The translations under genes were made by a program, and so were the position numbers. DNA of 64,000 nucleotides from Gp6-AA40 sp035571515 (GTDB taxonomy: Bacteria; Acidobacteriota; Vicinamibacteria; Vicinamibacterales; UBA2999): NCBI GenBank assembly GCA_035571515.1, contig DATNCQ010000147.1, forward strand, positions 82,126 through 146,125. Reading direction: 5' to 3'. Shown here in pieces: positions 40,056 to 49,347 of this stretch. Position 1 is the stretch's first letter; each line of letters begins with the position of its first letter. The notes beneath the pieces are model-generated. The model did no database searches. It saw nothing but the letters and a program-made list of their open reading frames with translations, and had not been told where the DNA came from.

Positions 40056-42724
40056 CGTGTTTCAACGAGCGAAGCGAGTGGCCGGCCGAACGCCAGACGG
40101 ACCGCGTCGACCGAACGCGTGTCGAGCTCGACGAACGCGGCGCAGCGCAGCCCCGCGAACACGCGCTTGGCGACCTCGAGATGGTCGAACCGGAAGCCGG
40201 TCGGGTGCGAGTAGAAGGCGATCGTATCGGTGCCGAGCAGCGGGGCGAGATACGAAAAGCCGCCGTAGGTGCCGACAAATGCCGTCGCGCCGCGAATGAC
40301 CTCCGTCTGCACGGCCAGATTGTCCTCGGGTCGCATCCACGACTCGATGGTGTGCACGCGCCCTTTCAGCGACGGCGGAAAGTCGTCGTGATCGTCGAAC
40401 CGGTCGGCGGTGTTCAGCAGCACGACGTCGGTGTGTTCGGTCAACTGCGTGAGAAAGCGGCTGATGAACGCGCGGTTCTCGAGTGTATCCGGCAGCGCGC
40501 TGTTGCCGTAGAACTTCGCCGCGACGTAGCGCTCGGGCAGCTGGGCACGCCGCGCCGACGGCGGCCCGGCGTCGAGCATCGAGAACTGCGTGAATGCTTC
40601 GATGAGCGTCACCGGCGTGCGCTGGAACCAGAAATGTTCGAACAGCCGGTACATCTCCGAGGGATGCAGCAGCTTCGCCCCGCTCAGACCTCGCGCCTTC
40701 GTCACGTGGCGGATGAGTTCCCGGTCGAAGGGCGAGACGGTCAGGTGCTTGAGGCGGCCTTGCTGCGCGGCGATGCGCAGATCATTGTTGCGGCGGAACT
40801 CCTCCGGCGAACAGAAGCTGAAAATCTCCTCATAGTGGCCGGTGATGTGCGTGTACCACGGTTTGGCGCCGCCGCGCGACACGACAACCATCCGGTCGGC
40901 GTCGAGGTTCCCGTACGCCTTCATCCAGGCCAGAAACGGAATCCAGTACAACAACTCGAAGCCGGTCTCCGACAGCCACGGGCCGACGATGATTGGCGCG
41001 CCGCTGCGTCCCAGCAACGTTGCCAGCTCGCGCACCTCATGGGCTTCTTCGACGTCCCAGCCCCACGTTCGCTTCGCCGGGTCGCGGTGGCGTCCGGGCT
41101 TCGGTGTGAGTGCACCTGGCGGAGGCGGTGGAGAGACGCGGCGGCCGCGCCGGCGCAGCCGCTCCACCGCGAACTTCTTCATGTCCGTGAGTACACGGCG
41201 CCGCCACGCCTTGAATTGCTTGCGCCAGCGGTTGCGCGTGTACTTGCGCCAGAGCTGCGTGCGGGCGTTGAGCGCCAGCACCGCGGCGACGGCGTAGAGC
41301 GGGATCCGGTAGACGAACGCGGCGATGCCTCCGCCGCGGCGGCGCGGCGCCGGCGCGGCGGCGATGCGCTCGAGCGCGTCGGCAAAGCGCGGCGTGGCGG
41401 ACTCCGCGAGGCCGAACGGCCGGATGAAGCCGGCGGCGAACCGCGAGGCTTTCACGTCGCCGCCGCCTTCTCCGGCCAGCGAGTCCGCCAGCAGGCGGAC
41501 GTGCTCCTCGAGGCTCGGGGCCGCCGTCAGCAGCCCGCCGTTCACCGTGAGGAGATACCGGAAGTGAATCGTCCCTTCCTGGTTGAACGTCGAGATCTCG
41601 GGCAGCAGCACGGTGTGCACGGGCTTGCCGACGACCGCCGCCTCGAGAAACGCGCTGGTGTTGAGGCCGACGACCGCGGCGCTGTAGTACAGCGACTCGA
41701 AGTAGTCCTCCTTCGCCTCGGCGTCCACGGGGTGCGATCCCCACATCACCAGGTTGCGGTAGCCCGACATGTCCACGTCGCGCCACTCGTCGAGGCGGGT
41801 GGGATGCGGACGGACCAGGATGCCGACGTCGCGCAGCCGCGGGTCGCTGCTCGAGCGGATGGCGTGCACCCACTCGCGGACGAAATCCGGCTCGCTCGCC
41901 GTGCCGCGGAAGAGCGACGAGCAGACGTAGAGGACGAACGGCAGGGTCGGCTTCAACCCGACCCGGATGCAGAACGCGTCGCGCGAGCGGGACGGCGTGC
42001 GGCCCCACCACTGGTCGTAGCACTGCGCGCCGGTGACGACGACCCGCTCCGGCGGGACGCCATGCAGCTCGATCGCTTCCTGCTTCTGGATGTCGTTCCA
42101 GACGACGAGCGCGTCGGGCTGCGTGCGCAGCACCGACTTGCTCGACAGGTGGTCCCAGCTGCCGACGGGCAGCACCGTGCGCAACCCGAGCGCCTGCGCC
42201 GCGGCGAGGTGATCGAGCTGCGGCGAGCCCATGTCCACGAGCGGCGTGATGAGCACGACATCGGGCTGCTGTTCCTCGATGAAGCGCATCAGCGACCGAT
42301 CGAGCGGCAGCCCGCGTTCGACGGCGCGCAGGCACGCCCGGAGGAGCCGCCGGCCCGTGACGGAACGTCCGACCGGTCCGCCGGCGATGGCGACCAGCGC
42401 GCGCGGCGCGCGCTCGCGCGCCCGATCGCCGAGGTGCGGCGTGTCGGCATAGGCGGGCTCGAGGAACCGGAGATAGTCGAGTCCGAGCCGGATCTTGCGC
42501 GCGAGCTCGGACCATCCGCCCACGCCACGGACCGGCGTGTTCCCCATGGTGAGCCGGTCGGGAAAGCGCGCGACGAGCCGCTCGATCATCTGGCGGCCGC
42601 CGATGGCTTCCTCACGGTCCACCGCGAGATGCAGCGTGTGGCCGCGCGCGGCGAGCTCCTCGATCACCGATTCGAAGTTACGCAGGTACGACCAGTGCCG
42701 CGCGAAAAACACGAACTTCATCAC
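40052..42724 (-). CDS. Family A-B fusion protein
   Basis: This 890-residue protein joins the two families. Residues 1-480 or so are family A (FARHWSYLRNFESVIEEL, ITPLVDMGSPQLDHL, SWDHLSSK, VVWNDIQKQEAIELHG, VTGAQCYDQWW, ILVRPHPTR, NTSAFLEAAVVGKPV). A basic, proline-rich hinge follows (KKFAVERLRRRGRRVSPPPP). Residues 575-890 are family B (PWLSETGFELLYWIPFLAW, VVVSRGGAKPWY, HPSEMYRLFEHFW, YVAAKFYGNSALPDT, FVGTYGGFSYLAPLLG). The start is GTG at 42724 or ATG at 42721, with AGGA upstream. A covalent fusion of the two types beside separate copies argues that one A and one B activity act on the same acceptor. Confidence 0.75.
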   Translation of the reverse strand: MMKFVFFARHWSYLRNFESVIEELAARGHTLHLAVDREEAIGGRQMIERLVARFPDRLTMGNTPVRGVGGWSELARKIRLGLDYLRFLEPAYADTPHLGDRARERAPRALVAIAGGPVGRSVTGRRLLRACLRAVERGLPLDRSLMRFIEEQQPDVVLITPLVDMGSPQLDHLAAAQALGLRTVLPVGSWDHLSSKSVLRTQPDALVVWNDIQKQEAIELHGVPPERVVVTGAQCYDQWWGRTPSRSRDAFCIRVGLKPTLPFVLYVCSSLFRGTASEPDFVREWVHAIRSSSDPRLRDVGILVRPHPTRLDEWRDVDMSGYRNLVMWGSHPVDAEAKEDYFESLYYSAAVVGLNTSAFLEAAVVGKPVHTVLLPEISTFNQEGTIHFRYLLTVNGGLLTAAPSLEEHVRLLADSLAGEGGGDVKASRFAAGFIRPFGLAESATPRFADALERIAAAPAPRRRGGGIAAFVYRIPLYAVAAVLALNARTQLWRKYTRNRWRKQFKAWRRRVLTDMKKFAVERLRRRGRRVSPPPPPGALTPKPGRHRDPAKRTWGWDVEEAHEVRELATLLGRSGAPIIVGPWLSETGFELLYWIPFLAWMKAYGNLDADRMVVVSRGGAKPWYTHITGHYEEIFSFCSPEEFRRNNDLRIAAQQGRLKHLTVSPFDRELIRHVTKARGLSGAKLLHPSEMYRLFEHFWFQRTPVTLIEAFTQFSMLDAGPPSARRAQLPERYVAAKFYGNSALPDTLENRAFISRFLTQLTEHTDVVLLNTADRFDDHDDFPPSLKGRVHTIESWMRPEDNLAVQTEVIRGATAFVGTYGGFSYLAPLLGTDTIAFYSHPTGFRFDHLEVAKRVFAGLRCAAFVELDTRSVDAVRLAFGRPLASLVETR

Positions 42725-42756
42725 TCGATCCTGGAAGCGATTTGCCTTCTGATACC

Positions 42757-44223
42757 ATGGCTGCGGCCCCGATCACCGACAGCGTGCGGATCCTCTTTCT
42801 CGTTCACAATCTCGCCAAGACGCGGCATTTCGAGAGCGTGATCCGCGGCCTGACGGCGCGGCGCCACACCGTCGTCCTCGCCGCCGCGCGCAAGCGCAAA
42901 CCGCTCAAACCCACCAAGAGCCTCCACGACGATCCGCGCATCGAGGTGATCACCTGCCCGACGCGCCGCGTCGATCGATGGGTCGACATCGCCACTCCGC
43001 TGCGCAGCGCGCGCGATTACCTCCGCTTCTTCGATCCGCGCTATGCGCGGTCGGGCAAGCTGGCGGCGCGAGCCGCCGAGTACGCGCCGAGCGGGCTGGC
43101 GTCGATGCTCGAGCGGCGTCCCGCGCTGCGGCGCCACTGGAAGCTCGCACAGCGGATGCTGGCGCTGGCCGAAACGGTCCTGCCGCCGGACCGCTACTTC
43201 GAGCTGTTCCTCAAGGCCGAGCGTGCGGACCTGCTGCTGGTGACGCCGCTCGTGGACTTCGGCTCGTACCAGACCGATTACGTCAAGGCCGCGCATCGCA
43301 GCGGCGTGCCGGTGGTGTTCCTGCCGTTCAGCTGGGACAACCTCACCAACCGCGGGCTCGTGCGCGTGGCGCCGGATCGCGTCCTGGTCTGGAACGACTA
43401 TCAGAAGGCGGAGGCCGTCGATCTCCACGGCGTCCCGGCGGACCGCGTCGTCGTCACCGGCGCACCACGCTTCGACGACTTCTTTGCGATGCGGCCGGCC
43501 ACGACGCGGGAGGCGTTCTGCGCCGGGATCGGGTTGCCGCCGGGGCAGCCGATGGTGCTCTACACGTGCTCGTCGAATTTCGTCGCGCCGCGCGAGGTCG
43601 AATTCGTCCGCCGCTGGATCGCCGAACTGCGGAAATCGCCGCTGCCGCACCTGCACGATTGCGGCATCCTCGTCCGGCCGCATCCGGCGCATCGCCAGCA
43701 GTGGGAGGCCGCCGACCTCGCGGACCTTCCCCGCGTCTCGCTGTGGCTCGAAAAGTGCGAGATGAACGCCGACCAGGGACTCTACGATTCGCTCTACCAC
43801 GCGGCGGCGGTCGTCGGCCTCAACACCAGCGCGATGATCGAAGCCGCGATTGTCGGACGGCCGGTGTTCACGATCGGCACCGACGAATTCGCGGCCGGCC
43901 AGCAGGGAACGCTGCACTACCGCTATCTGCTGACCGAGAACGGCGGCATCCTCTCCTCGGCCGCCAGCTTCGATGCCCATGCCCGCCAGTTGTCCGCGGC
44001 GCTGGCCGGCGACCCGGAGGTCGGCGAGCGGAGCCGCCGCTTCGTCGAGCGCTTCGTGCGGCCGCGCGGCCGCGAGCAGAACGCGACGACGATCATGATC
44101 GACGAGATTGAACGGGTCGCGAAGCTGCGCAAGCATCGCGCGCGAACGCCGCTCTGGCACTACCCGGTGCGCTGGTCGCTGCATGCGGCGTCGCGTCCCG
44201 CCCTGCGCCGCGGTCACAGCTGA
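42757..44223 (+). CDS. Family A GT-B-like glycosyltransferase on the opposite strand (SWDNL subtype)
   Basis: A 488-residue family A protein and the only plus-strand gene in the 9-64 kb run. It has FLVHNLAKTRHFESVI, LRFFDPRYARSG, VTPLVDFGSYQTDYVKAAH, FSWDNLTNRGLVR, VLVWNDYQKAEAVDLHG, VTGAPRFDDFF, TTREAFCAGIGL, ILVRPHPAH, AAVVGLNTSAMIEAAIVG and a TPLWHYPVR end. It is nearest to the family A half of the fusion at 61009, with GAPRFDDFF, TTREAFCA and TPxWHYP shared, and stops where that protein enters its B half. ATG at 42757 is given; TTG at 42742 has a GGA at better spacing and is possible. Its 3' end overlaps the convergent minus-strand gene by 10 bases. Confidence 0.72.
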   Translation: MAAAPITDSVRILFLVHNLAKTRHFESVIRGLTARRHTVVLAAARKRKPLKPTKSLHDDPRIEVITCPTRRVDRWVDIATPLRSARDYLRFFDPRYARSGKLAARAAEYAPSGLASMLERRPALRRHWKLAQRMLALAETVLPPDRYFELFLKAERADLLLVTPLVDFGSYQTDYVKAAHRSGVPVVFLPFSWDNLTNRGLVRVAPDRVLVWNDYQKAEAVDLHGVPADRVVVTGAPRFDDFFAMRPATTREAFCAGIGLPPGQPMVLYTCSSNFVAPREVEFVRRWIAELRKSPLPHLHDCGILVRPHPAHRQQWEAADLADLPRVSLWLEKCEMNADQGLYDSLYHAAAVVGLNTSAMIEAAIVGRPVFTIGTDEFAAGQQGTLHYRYLLTENGGILSSAASFDAHARQLSAALAGDPEVGERSRRFVERFVRPRGREQNATTIMIDEIERVAKLRKHRARTPLWHYPVRWSLHAASRPALRRGHS

Positions 44224-46025
44224 CGCCGTCCCACCCGGCGTGCGGCCGACCCGAGGCCGCGCACGAGCCTTGCCGCCTGCTTGTTCGCCCGCCGCGCACG
44301 ATGCCTGGCCTGCCGGGTCCATTCGTACCACGCGCGCTGGAGCTGCCGTCGCGACCGCTTGCGGCCCAGGTGCACGCTGCCGCGCAACGCATCGCGTGCC
44401 GACGCCGCAGCCGCCCAGAGGCGGACGGCGCCGTTGAGTAGCGGCCGCGCCGCGTAGACCCAGAGCGGCCGGTCCTCAGCCAGCGTGCGGGCCAGTGAGG
44501 CCAACGGCCGCAGCGCCGTCCGGGCCGCGCGGACGGTCCAGGCCTCGGGCGCGGCGTCCGGCCGCGGCAGCGACGCCAGCGTTTCCACCGTGCGCGCGAA
44601 CACCGGCGCCGCCGGACGGTCCAGGCCGAGCGGCCGGATGAACGAGCCGACAAACGCGCGATCGCGCTCCGCGACCCCGCCCTCGCCGGCGAGCGCCGCG
44701 GACAGCTGCGCGACGTGCTCGTCGAGCGACGCCGCCGCGCGCACCAGCCCGCTGTCGCCATGCACGAGGTGCTGGAAGTGCAGCGTCCCGTCCTGCGAGT
44801 GCGCGAACTCCGGAACGGTCACGGTGAAGACCGGCCGGCCGACGATCCCTGCCTCGAGCAGAGCGCTCGTGTTGATGCCGACGACGGCGGCGCAGTAGTA
44901 GAGCGAGTCGAAGAAGTCGCGCCGGAAGTCAGTATCGTTGAAGTCGGTGCCGATGCGCGGCCATACCGCGACGTTGGAAAACGCCGCCGCCTCGAAGGCG
45001 CGCCACTGCCGCGAGTTGGCCGGATGCGGCCGCACGAGCACGCCGGCGGTCGAAACGGCGGCATCGGCGTCGGCGCGCAGCCGCGACAGCCAGCGCGTGA
45101 AGAACGGCACCTCGTCCGGCGCGATGAAGGTGGAAGAGCCGACATAGAGCAGGAACGGTCGCGACGGGTCGAGCCCCACCGCGCGGCAGAACTCGTCACG
45201 GCTGCGGCTCGGGCGCGCCTCGAACCAGTGATCGAACACCTGTGCGCCGGTCACCTCGACGCGTCCGGCCGGCACATCGTGGAGCGCGATCGCCTCCGCC
45301 TTCTGCGCCTCGTTCCAGACGATGACGTGATCGGGCACGACACGGACGAGCCCCTTGCTGGTCAGGTTGTCCCAGCTGGCGACGGCCAGCGCGCTGCGCA
45401 CGCCCGTCTGCCGCGCCGCCTTGATGTAATCGACCTGCTGCGAACCGAGCTCGATAAGAGGCGTCACCAGCAGCAGGTCGGGCCGCTGCTCCCGCAGGAA
45501 CGCCACGACCGCGGGATTGGCCGGGATCACCTGCTCGACGAAGCGGAGCACCGCCGACAACGTCGTCCGCGCCGACGCGCCGGCACCGGCTGCGAGCCTC
45601 ACGATCCTGGCGTGCAGGCGCGGCAGGCGCTTCTCCGCGCGGTCGCGCAGGCTGGATGCCCGCTCGAACGCCGGCTCGAAGTAACGGAGGAAATCGCCCA
45701 TCAACCGCACGGTCGTGGCCAGGCTCTCCCACGCCTCGACGCGCGCGTCGCCGCGCGTCGCCGGCACGGCGCCGCTGCGCAAAGCGGATCGATCGCTGCG
45801 CTCGAGAAACAGCCGGACGCTTTCGGGGCGCGGCGGCGTCGCCCCGCAGGTGATGCGCGGCGATGCGGCGGCCAACCTGCTCGCGGCCGCATCCTCGCGG
45901 AGCTTGCTGCGCGTGACCTCGAAGGCGACGTGAACGTCATGCCCGGCCGACGCCATCGCGTGCAGGGCCGGCTCGTAGTAGCGGATGAAGCCCGGATGCA
46001 GCATGACGAACAGCACCCGGCTCAC
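44214..46025 (-). CDS. Family A GT-B-like glycosyltransferase with long basic tail
   Basis: From GTG at 46025 (GTGA overlap) the protein has 603 residues. It opens VLFVMLHPGFIRYYEPALHA, with a longer variable region (residues 40-100) than its relatives, then VTPLIELGSQQVDYIKAA, SWDNLTSKGLV, VIVWNEAQKAEAIALHDVP, VTGAQVFDHWF, SRDEFCRAVGL, VLVRPHPAN, YCAAVVGINTSALLEAGIV and DGTLHFQHLVHG. The last 120 residues are Arg-rich and helical (RRANKQAARLVRG), like the leader of family B proteins, so it may be an A protein that kept the linker but lost a B module. The frame upstream of 46025 is a shadow of the next gene. Confidence 0.72.
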   Translation of the reverse strand: MSRVLFVMLHPGFIRYYEPALHAMASAGHDVHVAFEVTRSKLREDAAASRLAAASPRITCGATPPRPESVRLFLERSDRSALRSGAVPATRGDARVEAWESLATTVRLMGDFLRYFEPAFERASSLRDRAEKRLPRLHARIVRLAAGAGASARTTLSAVLRFVEQVIPANPAVVAFLREQRPDLLLVTPLIELGSQQVDYIKAARQTGVRSALAVASWDNLTSKGLVRVVPDHVIVWNEAQKAEAIALHDVPAGRVEVTGAQVFDHWFEARPSRSRDEFCRAVGLDPSRPFLLYVGSSTFIAPDEVPFFTRWLSRLRADADAAVSTAGVLVRPHPANSRQWRAFEAAAFSNVAVWPRIGTDFNDTDFRRDFFDSLYYCAAVVGINTSALLEAGIVGRPVFTVTVPEFAHSQDGTLHFQHLVHGDSGLVRAAASLDEHVAQLSAALAGEGGVAERDRAFVGSFIRPLGLDRPAAPVFARTVETLASLPRPDAAPEAWTVRAARTALRPLASLARTLAEDRPLWVYAARPLLNGAVRLWAAAASARDALRGSVHLGRKRSRRQLQRAWYEWTRQARHRARRANKQAARLVRGLGSAARRVGRRQL

Positions 46026-47173
46026 GACACGCGCTCCGCCTGCACGGCGGCAAGACGGCCGTCCCCGAGGAAGCCCTCGTCCGCGCCCCACTCCGCCAGC
46101 TGTGGGACGCGCGCCGCCAGCCCCTGCGCCGCCGCGGTCGCACGGGCACGAAACCGCGCCTGTGGCGCGGTCTCGGCGGTGTGGCGGCCGCGGGCGTCGT
46201 GCATCTCGCGGACCGCCGCGAGAAGCTCCACGGCGGTCGTCTCGCGAAAGCCGTAGTTGCGCCGATTGCGGTAATACCGCTCGGTCAACATGTCTTCCAC
46301 GCTCAGCAGCTCGCCGGTATCGAGATCGACAGGCGTCTTCAGCGTGAAGAGTCCGCTGCTCCGCACCGGGTAGGAAACGACCGCATCGGCCGCGTTGACG
46401 AGCAGGCACGGCGTGCCGGCCAGGCACGCCAGCCGCTGCACCTCCACGCTCTCGCAAATCAGGAAGGCCGACCGCAGCAGCACGTGCAGCTCGAGCAGCC
46501 GGTTCTGCTGCGCGTCGCCGGCAAGATCGATGACGCGGCGGTGCCGAACGCGCGCCGCCGCCGGCTCGCCAATCCGCACGACGGTGTAGCCGCTCGCCTC
46601 CAGGAACCCGATCGCGTCCAGAAACGGCTCGATTCGCGTTCCAATCTCCAGCGTGACAACGTGCCCGTCCGCCGTGATGCCGGCTGCCGCGGCCTCTCGC
46701 CTCGCCTGCTGTTCCAATGCGGCGGGAAGCCGCACGGGCACCGGCTCCCGTAGCAGCCGCCGGGGGAATGTGGTCGAAGACAACGGCACGCGCGGGGACA
46801 TGCGTGCCGAGGCGTGCTGCATCCAGCGGCGCAGCGCCTCGCGCACGCGCGCGGGCCACGACTCGTTGCCGGCGAGACGCCGCAGCTCCAGGTACATCTC
46901 CTGCCAGAAAGAACGCCTGCCTCGCGCCACCCGGTCCCGGAGACCCTCGCGGAGCGCAGCCGCCGACCACTTCAGCACGCACGGCCAGGCGGCGATGCCC
47001 TCAGATGCGGCACGCGGCGCGGCATCGCTGGTCAACGCGAGCAGCACGTCATCGCCGGCCGGACGCGACGGCAGCAGGCGCACGCGCGCCTGGTCGCGCC
47101 GCGCCGCCGCCAGCACCGCCGCGAGATCGACGGCGAGTCGCCCGCGCGAGGCGGCATCGGGCCTGGCCGCCAC
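46022..47173 (-). CDS. TIGR04372-like surface glycan glycosyltransferase
   Basis: The C-terminal half of this roughly 383-residue protein matches, from memory, the TIGR04372 glycosyltransferase pattern: VTLEIGTRIEPFLDAIGFLE, GYTVVRIGEP, RVIDLAGDAQQNRLLELHVL, a CESVEVQRLACLAGTPCLLVN donor-site-like block, a tract around SGLFTLKTPVDL and TTAVELLAAVREM. The N-terminal 150 residues are charged and unassigned. The start is not certain: no ATG is available, and GTG at 47173 is the first good codon after the upstream gene ends at 47203. It would add a sugar to the glycan in the cytosol. It overlaps the family A gene downstream as GTGA. Confidence 0.6.
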   Translation of the reverse strand: MAARPDAASRGRLAVDLAAVLAAARRDQARVRLLPSRPAGDDVLLALTSDAAPRAASEGIAAWPCVLKWSAAALREGLRDRVARGRRSFWQEMYLELRRLAGNESWPARVREALRRWMQHASARMSPRVPLSSTTFPRRLLREPVPVRLPAALEQQARREAAAAGITADGHVVTLEIGTRIEPFLDAIGFLEASGYTVVRIGEPAAARVRHRRVIDLAGDAQQNRLLELHVLLRSAFLICESVEVQRLACLAGTPCLLVNAADAVVSYPVRSSGLFTLKTPVDLDTGELLSVEDMLTERYYRNRRNYGFRETTAVELLAAVREMHDARGRHTAETAPQARFRARATAAAQGLAARVPQLAEWGADEGFLGDGRLAAVQAERVS

Positions 47174-47202
47174 GGTGCGGCCGCCCGCACGGCATGAGAC
47201 GG

Positions 47203-49347
47203 TCAGCGTGACGGGTTGCCTCCGCCGCGCAGGCCGAGGCGATGCGTCACCATCAGCACCTCGTATACCGCGCGCCGCCCCAACCGCCGCGACCGTCCCC
47301 ACAGGAGACGCGACCCGACGAGGGCGTTGTAAATCGCGTGCCGGACGTAATGTTTCGTCAGCTTGTTCGTCCGCTCGATGGCGTTGATGGTGCGGGCGAA
47401 GCCGTGTGATACCTCGGTCTTTCGCAGATGCCGCCAGCCATAGCGCAGCTGGTACGTCGCCAGCATCCGTATCCACTGCGAGCGGGCGATGCGCACCGGA
47501 GGGTCGGGCGCGGAGACGTAGTCGCGCCACAGCGACAGCGAATGCTGGAACCACGGCGGCGTGGCGAACCACTTCGGTTCCTCGCCGGCCACGACGAGCG
47601 TCGTCGCCTGGCGCTCGACGCTCGTTGCCGACGACTGGCGGCGGAACCAGAGGACCTCCGGCACCTGGCGAATGCACCCCTGCAGCGTGAGCTCCGCCAT
47701 CAGCAGGCGATCGGGACGCAGCACCGGCCGGAAGATCCCGGCCTTCGCCAGGTTCTCGATCCGCATCAGGCCGTAGACCATGTCGCCGCAGCCGACGCCC
47801 GCGCGGCAGAAGTGCCGCCACCGCGCATCGACGTCCGGCATGCCGGCGCTCTCGAACAGCCGCGGCCCCTTCTCGAGCTCGTCCCCCTCCTGCGACATGC
47901 GCCGCGTGATGGGGTACGCCAGGATGGCCGAAGGATCGCGGTCGAGCTCGTAGACGAGGCGTTCGAGCCAGTGCGGATGCCAGCGATCGTGATCGCTCAC
48001 CCACGCGAAGAGCGTGGCCGAGGGACATTCGCGCGCGGCGCGCTCCGCGACTTCCCGCCACGTGGCGATCATCGCCTTGCGGGCATCGCGCCTGACGTAG
48101 CGGATGCGCGGATCCTCCTCCGCGTACCGCCGCGCCACCTGCTCGGTCTCGTCAACGGAGGCGTCGTCGAGCAGCACGAGCACGAAGTCGCCGAACGACT
48201 GGGCGAGCAGCGAGTCGAGCGCCGCCGGGAGGTTCGCCGCGTTGTTGTAGAGGGGCATGCCCAGGACGACGCGCGGCCCGTCGACGGCCTGCCGCGGCTC
48301 CGTGCGCGTAACCGCGCGCGAGCGCGCCGGCGCATCGAGGCGTCCGACCAGGTGCCGGATGGCGAAGTCGGAGCGTTCGACCATGCGAACCGCCTTGGGC
48401 GGCTTCTTGTTCGCGGCCGTGTATTCGGTTTCGAGCACCGGCACTTCCGTGAGCCGGTACCGTTCGGCCAGTGCCTCGCTGACGCTGACGAGCTCGGTGT
48501 TGTACGGCGAGCGCTCGCGATTGAGGCTGTAGAGCAGCGGGCAGCCCGCAGCGGCGACGATCGACGCGTAGTCGCGCACCTGCTCGTCCGTCATTTCCTG
48601 GAACGACACCATGTTCACCGCGAGGTCGAGCGGCAGCGTCGAGGCACGCGTCGCCAGCGTGTTGGGCACGAACACGAAGTCCGCGTCGCGCCATTCTTCC
48701 AGCGCACGGTCCTCCCCTTCGCCCCAGAACAGCATCCTGGAGCCGGGAAACATCGCGCCGAGATACGTGGCGGAGAAGAGGAACAACTCCGGAAAATCGA
48801 TGACGACGTAGGTCGAGCGCGGGAAGAGCGTCTTGAACTGGTAGGCAAAGCCGCCCCATCCGGCGCCAATCTCGCAGACGATCGGCCGTTCGATCTGCCG
48901 CATCGCCGGCAGCACCCCGCCGCGTTCCATCCCGATCAGCACTTCATAGAACTTCAGCGTGTCCACGTTGAACAGCTGGCCGCCGAGCTCGTAGCCGAAG
49001 CCGCCCATCGCGCGCGACTCGGGGACGAGCAGCGCATCGCCACCCAGCTCGCGCAGCTGGTGCAGGCGCCGCTCGAAGTGCTGACGCCGCTCATCGTTCT
49101 TGTCCCGATAGTCGTAGGGCCGGATGCCGGTGATGTGGAACGCGTGCTGGCGCAGCTTGGCCACAATCAGCGGCGAGGCCTCGATCATGTAGTCGATGTT
49201 GGCGAGCTCCTCGGTCCAGTACCCGCTGGCCGCAGCCGTGGCATCGACTGCCGCCGCAGCGGCCGCCGCGCGGCCCTTGATGCGCAGCACCGCGTCGCGC
49301 GCCCGCTGATATGACTCGTAGCCCGGCGCCGTAGACCCTTGGCTCAT
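47203..49347 (-). CDS. Fusion of putative sugar O-methyltransferase (TIGR04371-like) and GT2 glycosyltransferase
   Basis: The 714-residue protein has an N-terminal half (1-370) with WTEELANIDYMIEASPL, ALLVPESRAMGGFGYE, EIGAGWGGFAYQFKTLFP, YVVIDFPELFLFSATYLG and VNMVSFQEMTDEQVRDY. This matches my memory of the putative sugar O-methyltransferase family of nonulosonate and capsule loci. Residues 380-650 are a GT2 domain: VVLGMPLYNNAANLPAALDS, VLLDDASVDETEQV, SDHDRWHPHWLE and CGDMVYGLMRIENLAKAG. The gene at 63417 resembles this second half. One polypeptide would thus transfer a sugar and methylate it or its neighbour. ATG at 49347 overlaps the deacetylase stop (ATGA). Confidence 0.8.
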   Translation of the reverse strand: MSQGSTAPGYESYQRARDAVLRIKGRAAAAAAAVDATAAASGYWTEELANIDYMIEASPLIVAKLRQHAFHITGIRPYDYRDKNDERRQHFERRLHQLRELGGDALLVPESRAMGGFGYELGGQLFNVDTLKFYEVLIGMERGGVLPAMRQIERPIVCEIGAGWGGFAYQFKTLFPRSTYVVIDFPELFLFSATYLGAMFPGSRMLFWGEGEDRALEEWRDADFVFVPNTLATRASTLPLDLAVNMVSFQEMTDEQVRDYASIVAAAGCPLLYSLNRERSPYNTELVSVSEALAERYRLTEVPVLETEYTAANKKPPKAVRMVERSDFAIRHLVGRLDAPARSRAVTRTEPRQAVDGPRVVLGMPLYNNAANLPAALDSLLAQSFGDFVLVLLDDASVDETEQVARRYAEEDPRIRYVRRDARKAMIATWREVAERAARECPSATLFAWVSDHDRWHPHWLERLVYELDRDPSAILAYPITRRMSQEGDELEKGPRLFESAGMPDVDARWRHFCRAGVGCGDMVYGLMRIENLAKAGIFRPVLRPDRLLMAELTLQGCIRQVPEVLWFRRQSSATSVERQATTLVVAGEEPKWFATPPWFQHSLSLWRDYVSAPDPPVRIARSQWIRMLATYQLRYGWRHLRKTEVSHGFARTINAIERTNKLTKHYVRHAIYNALVGSRLLWGRSRRLGRRAVYEVLMVTHRLGLRGGGNPSR

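Noticed and set aside
40181..42841. 886-codon open frame on the plus strand opposite the A-B fusion gene
   Set aside because: It is rich in Arg, Ala and His, has no domain motif and lies exactly opposite a well-conserved gene. High GC makes such shadow frames common.
42721..44331. 536-codon minus-strand frame opposite the inverted family A gene
   Set aside because: The plus-strand frame carries all family A motifs; the minus frame is a shadow. Accepting it would make the operon look unbroken.
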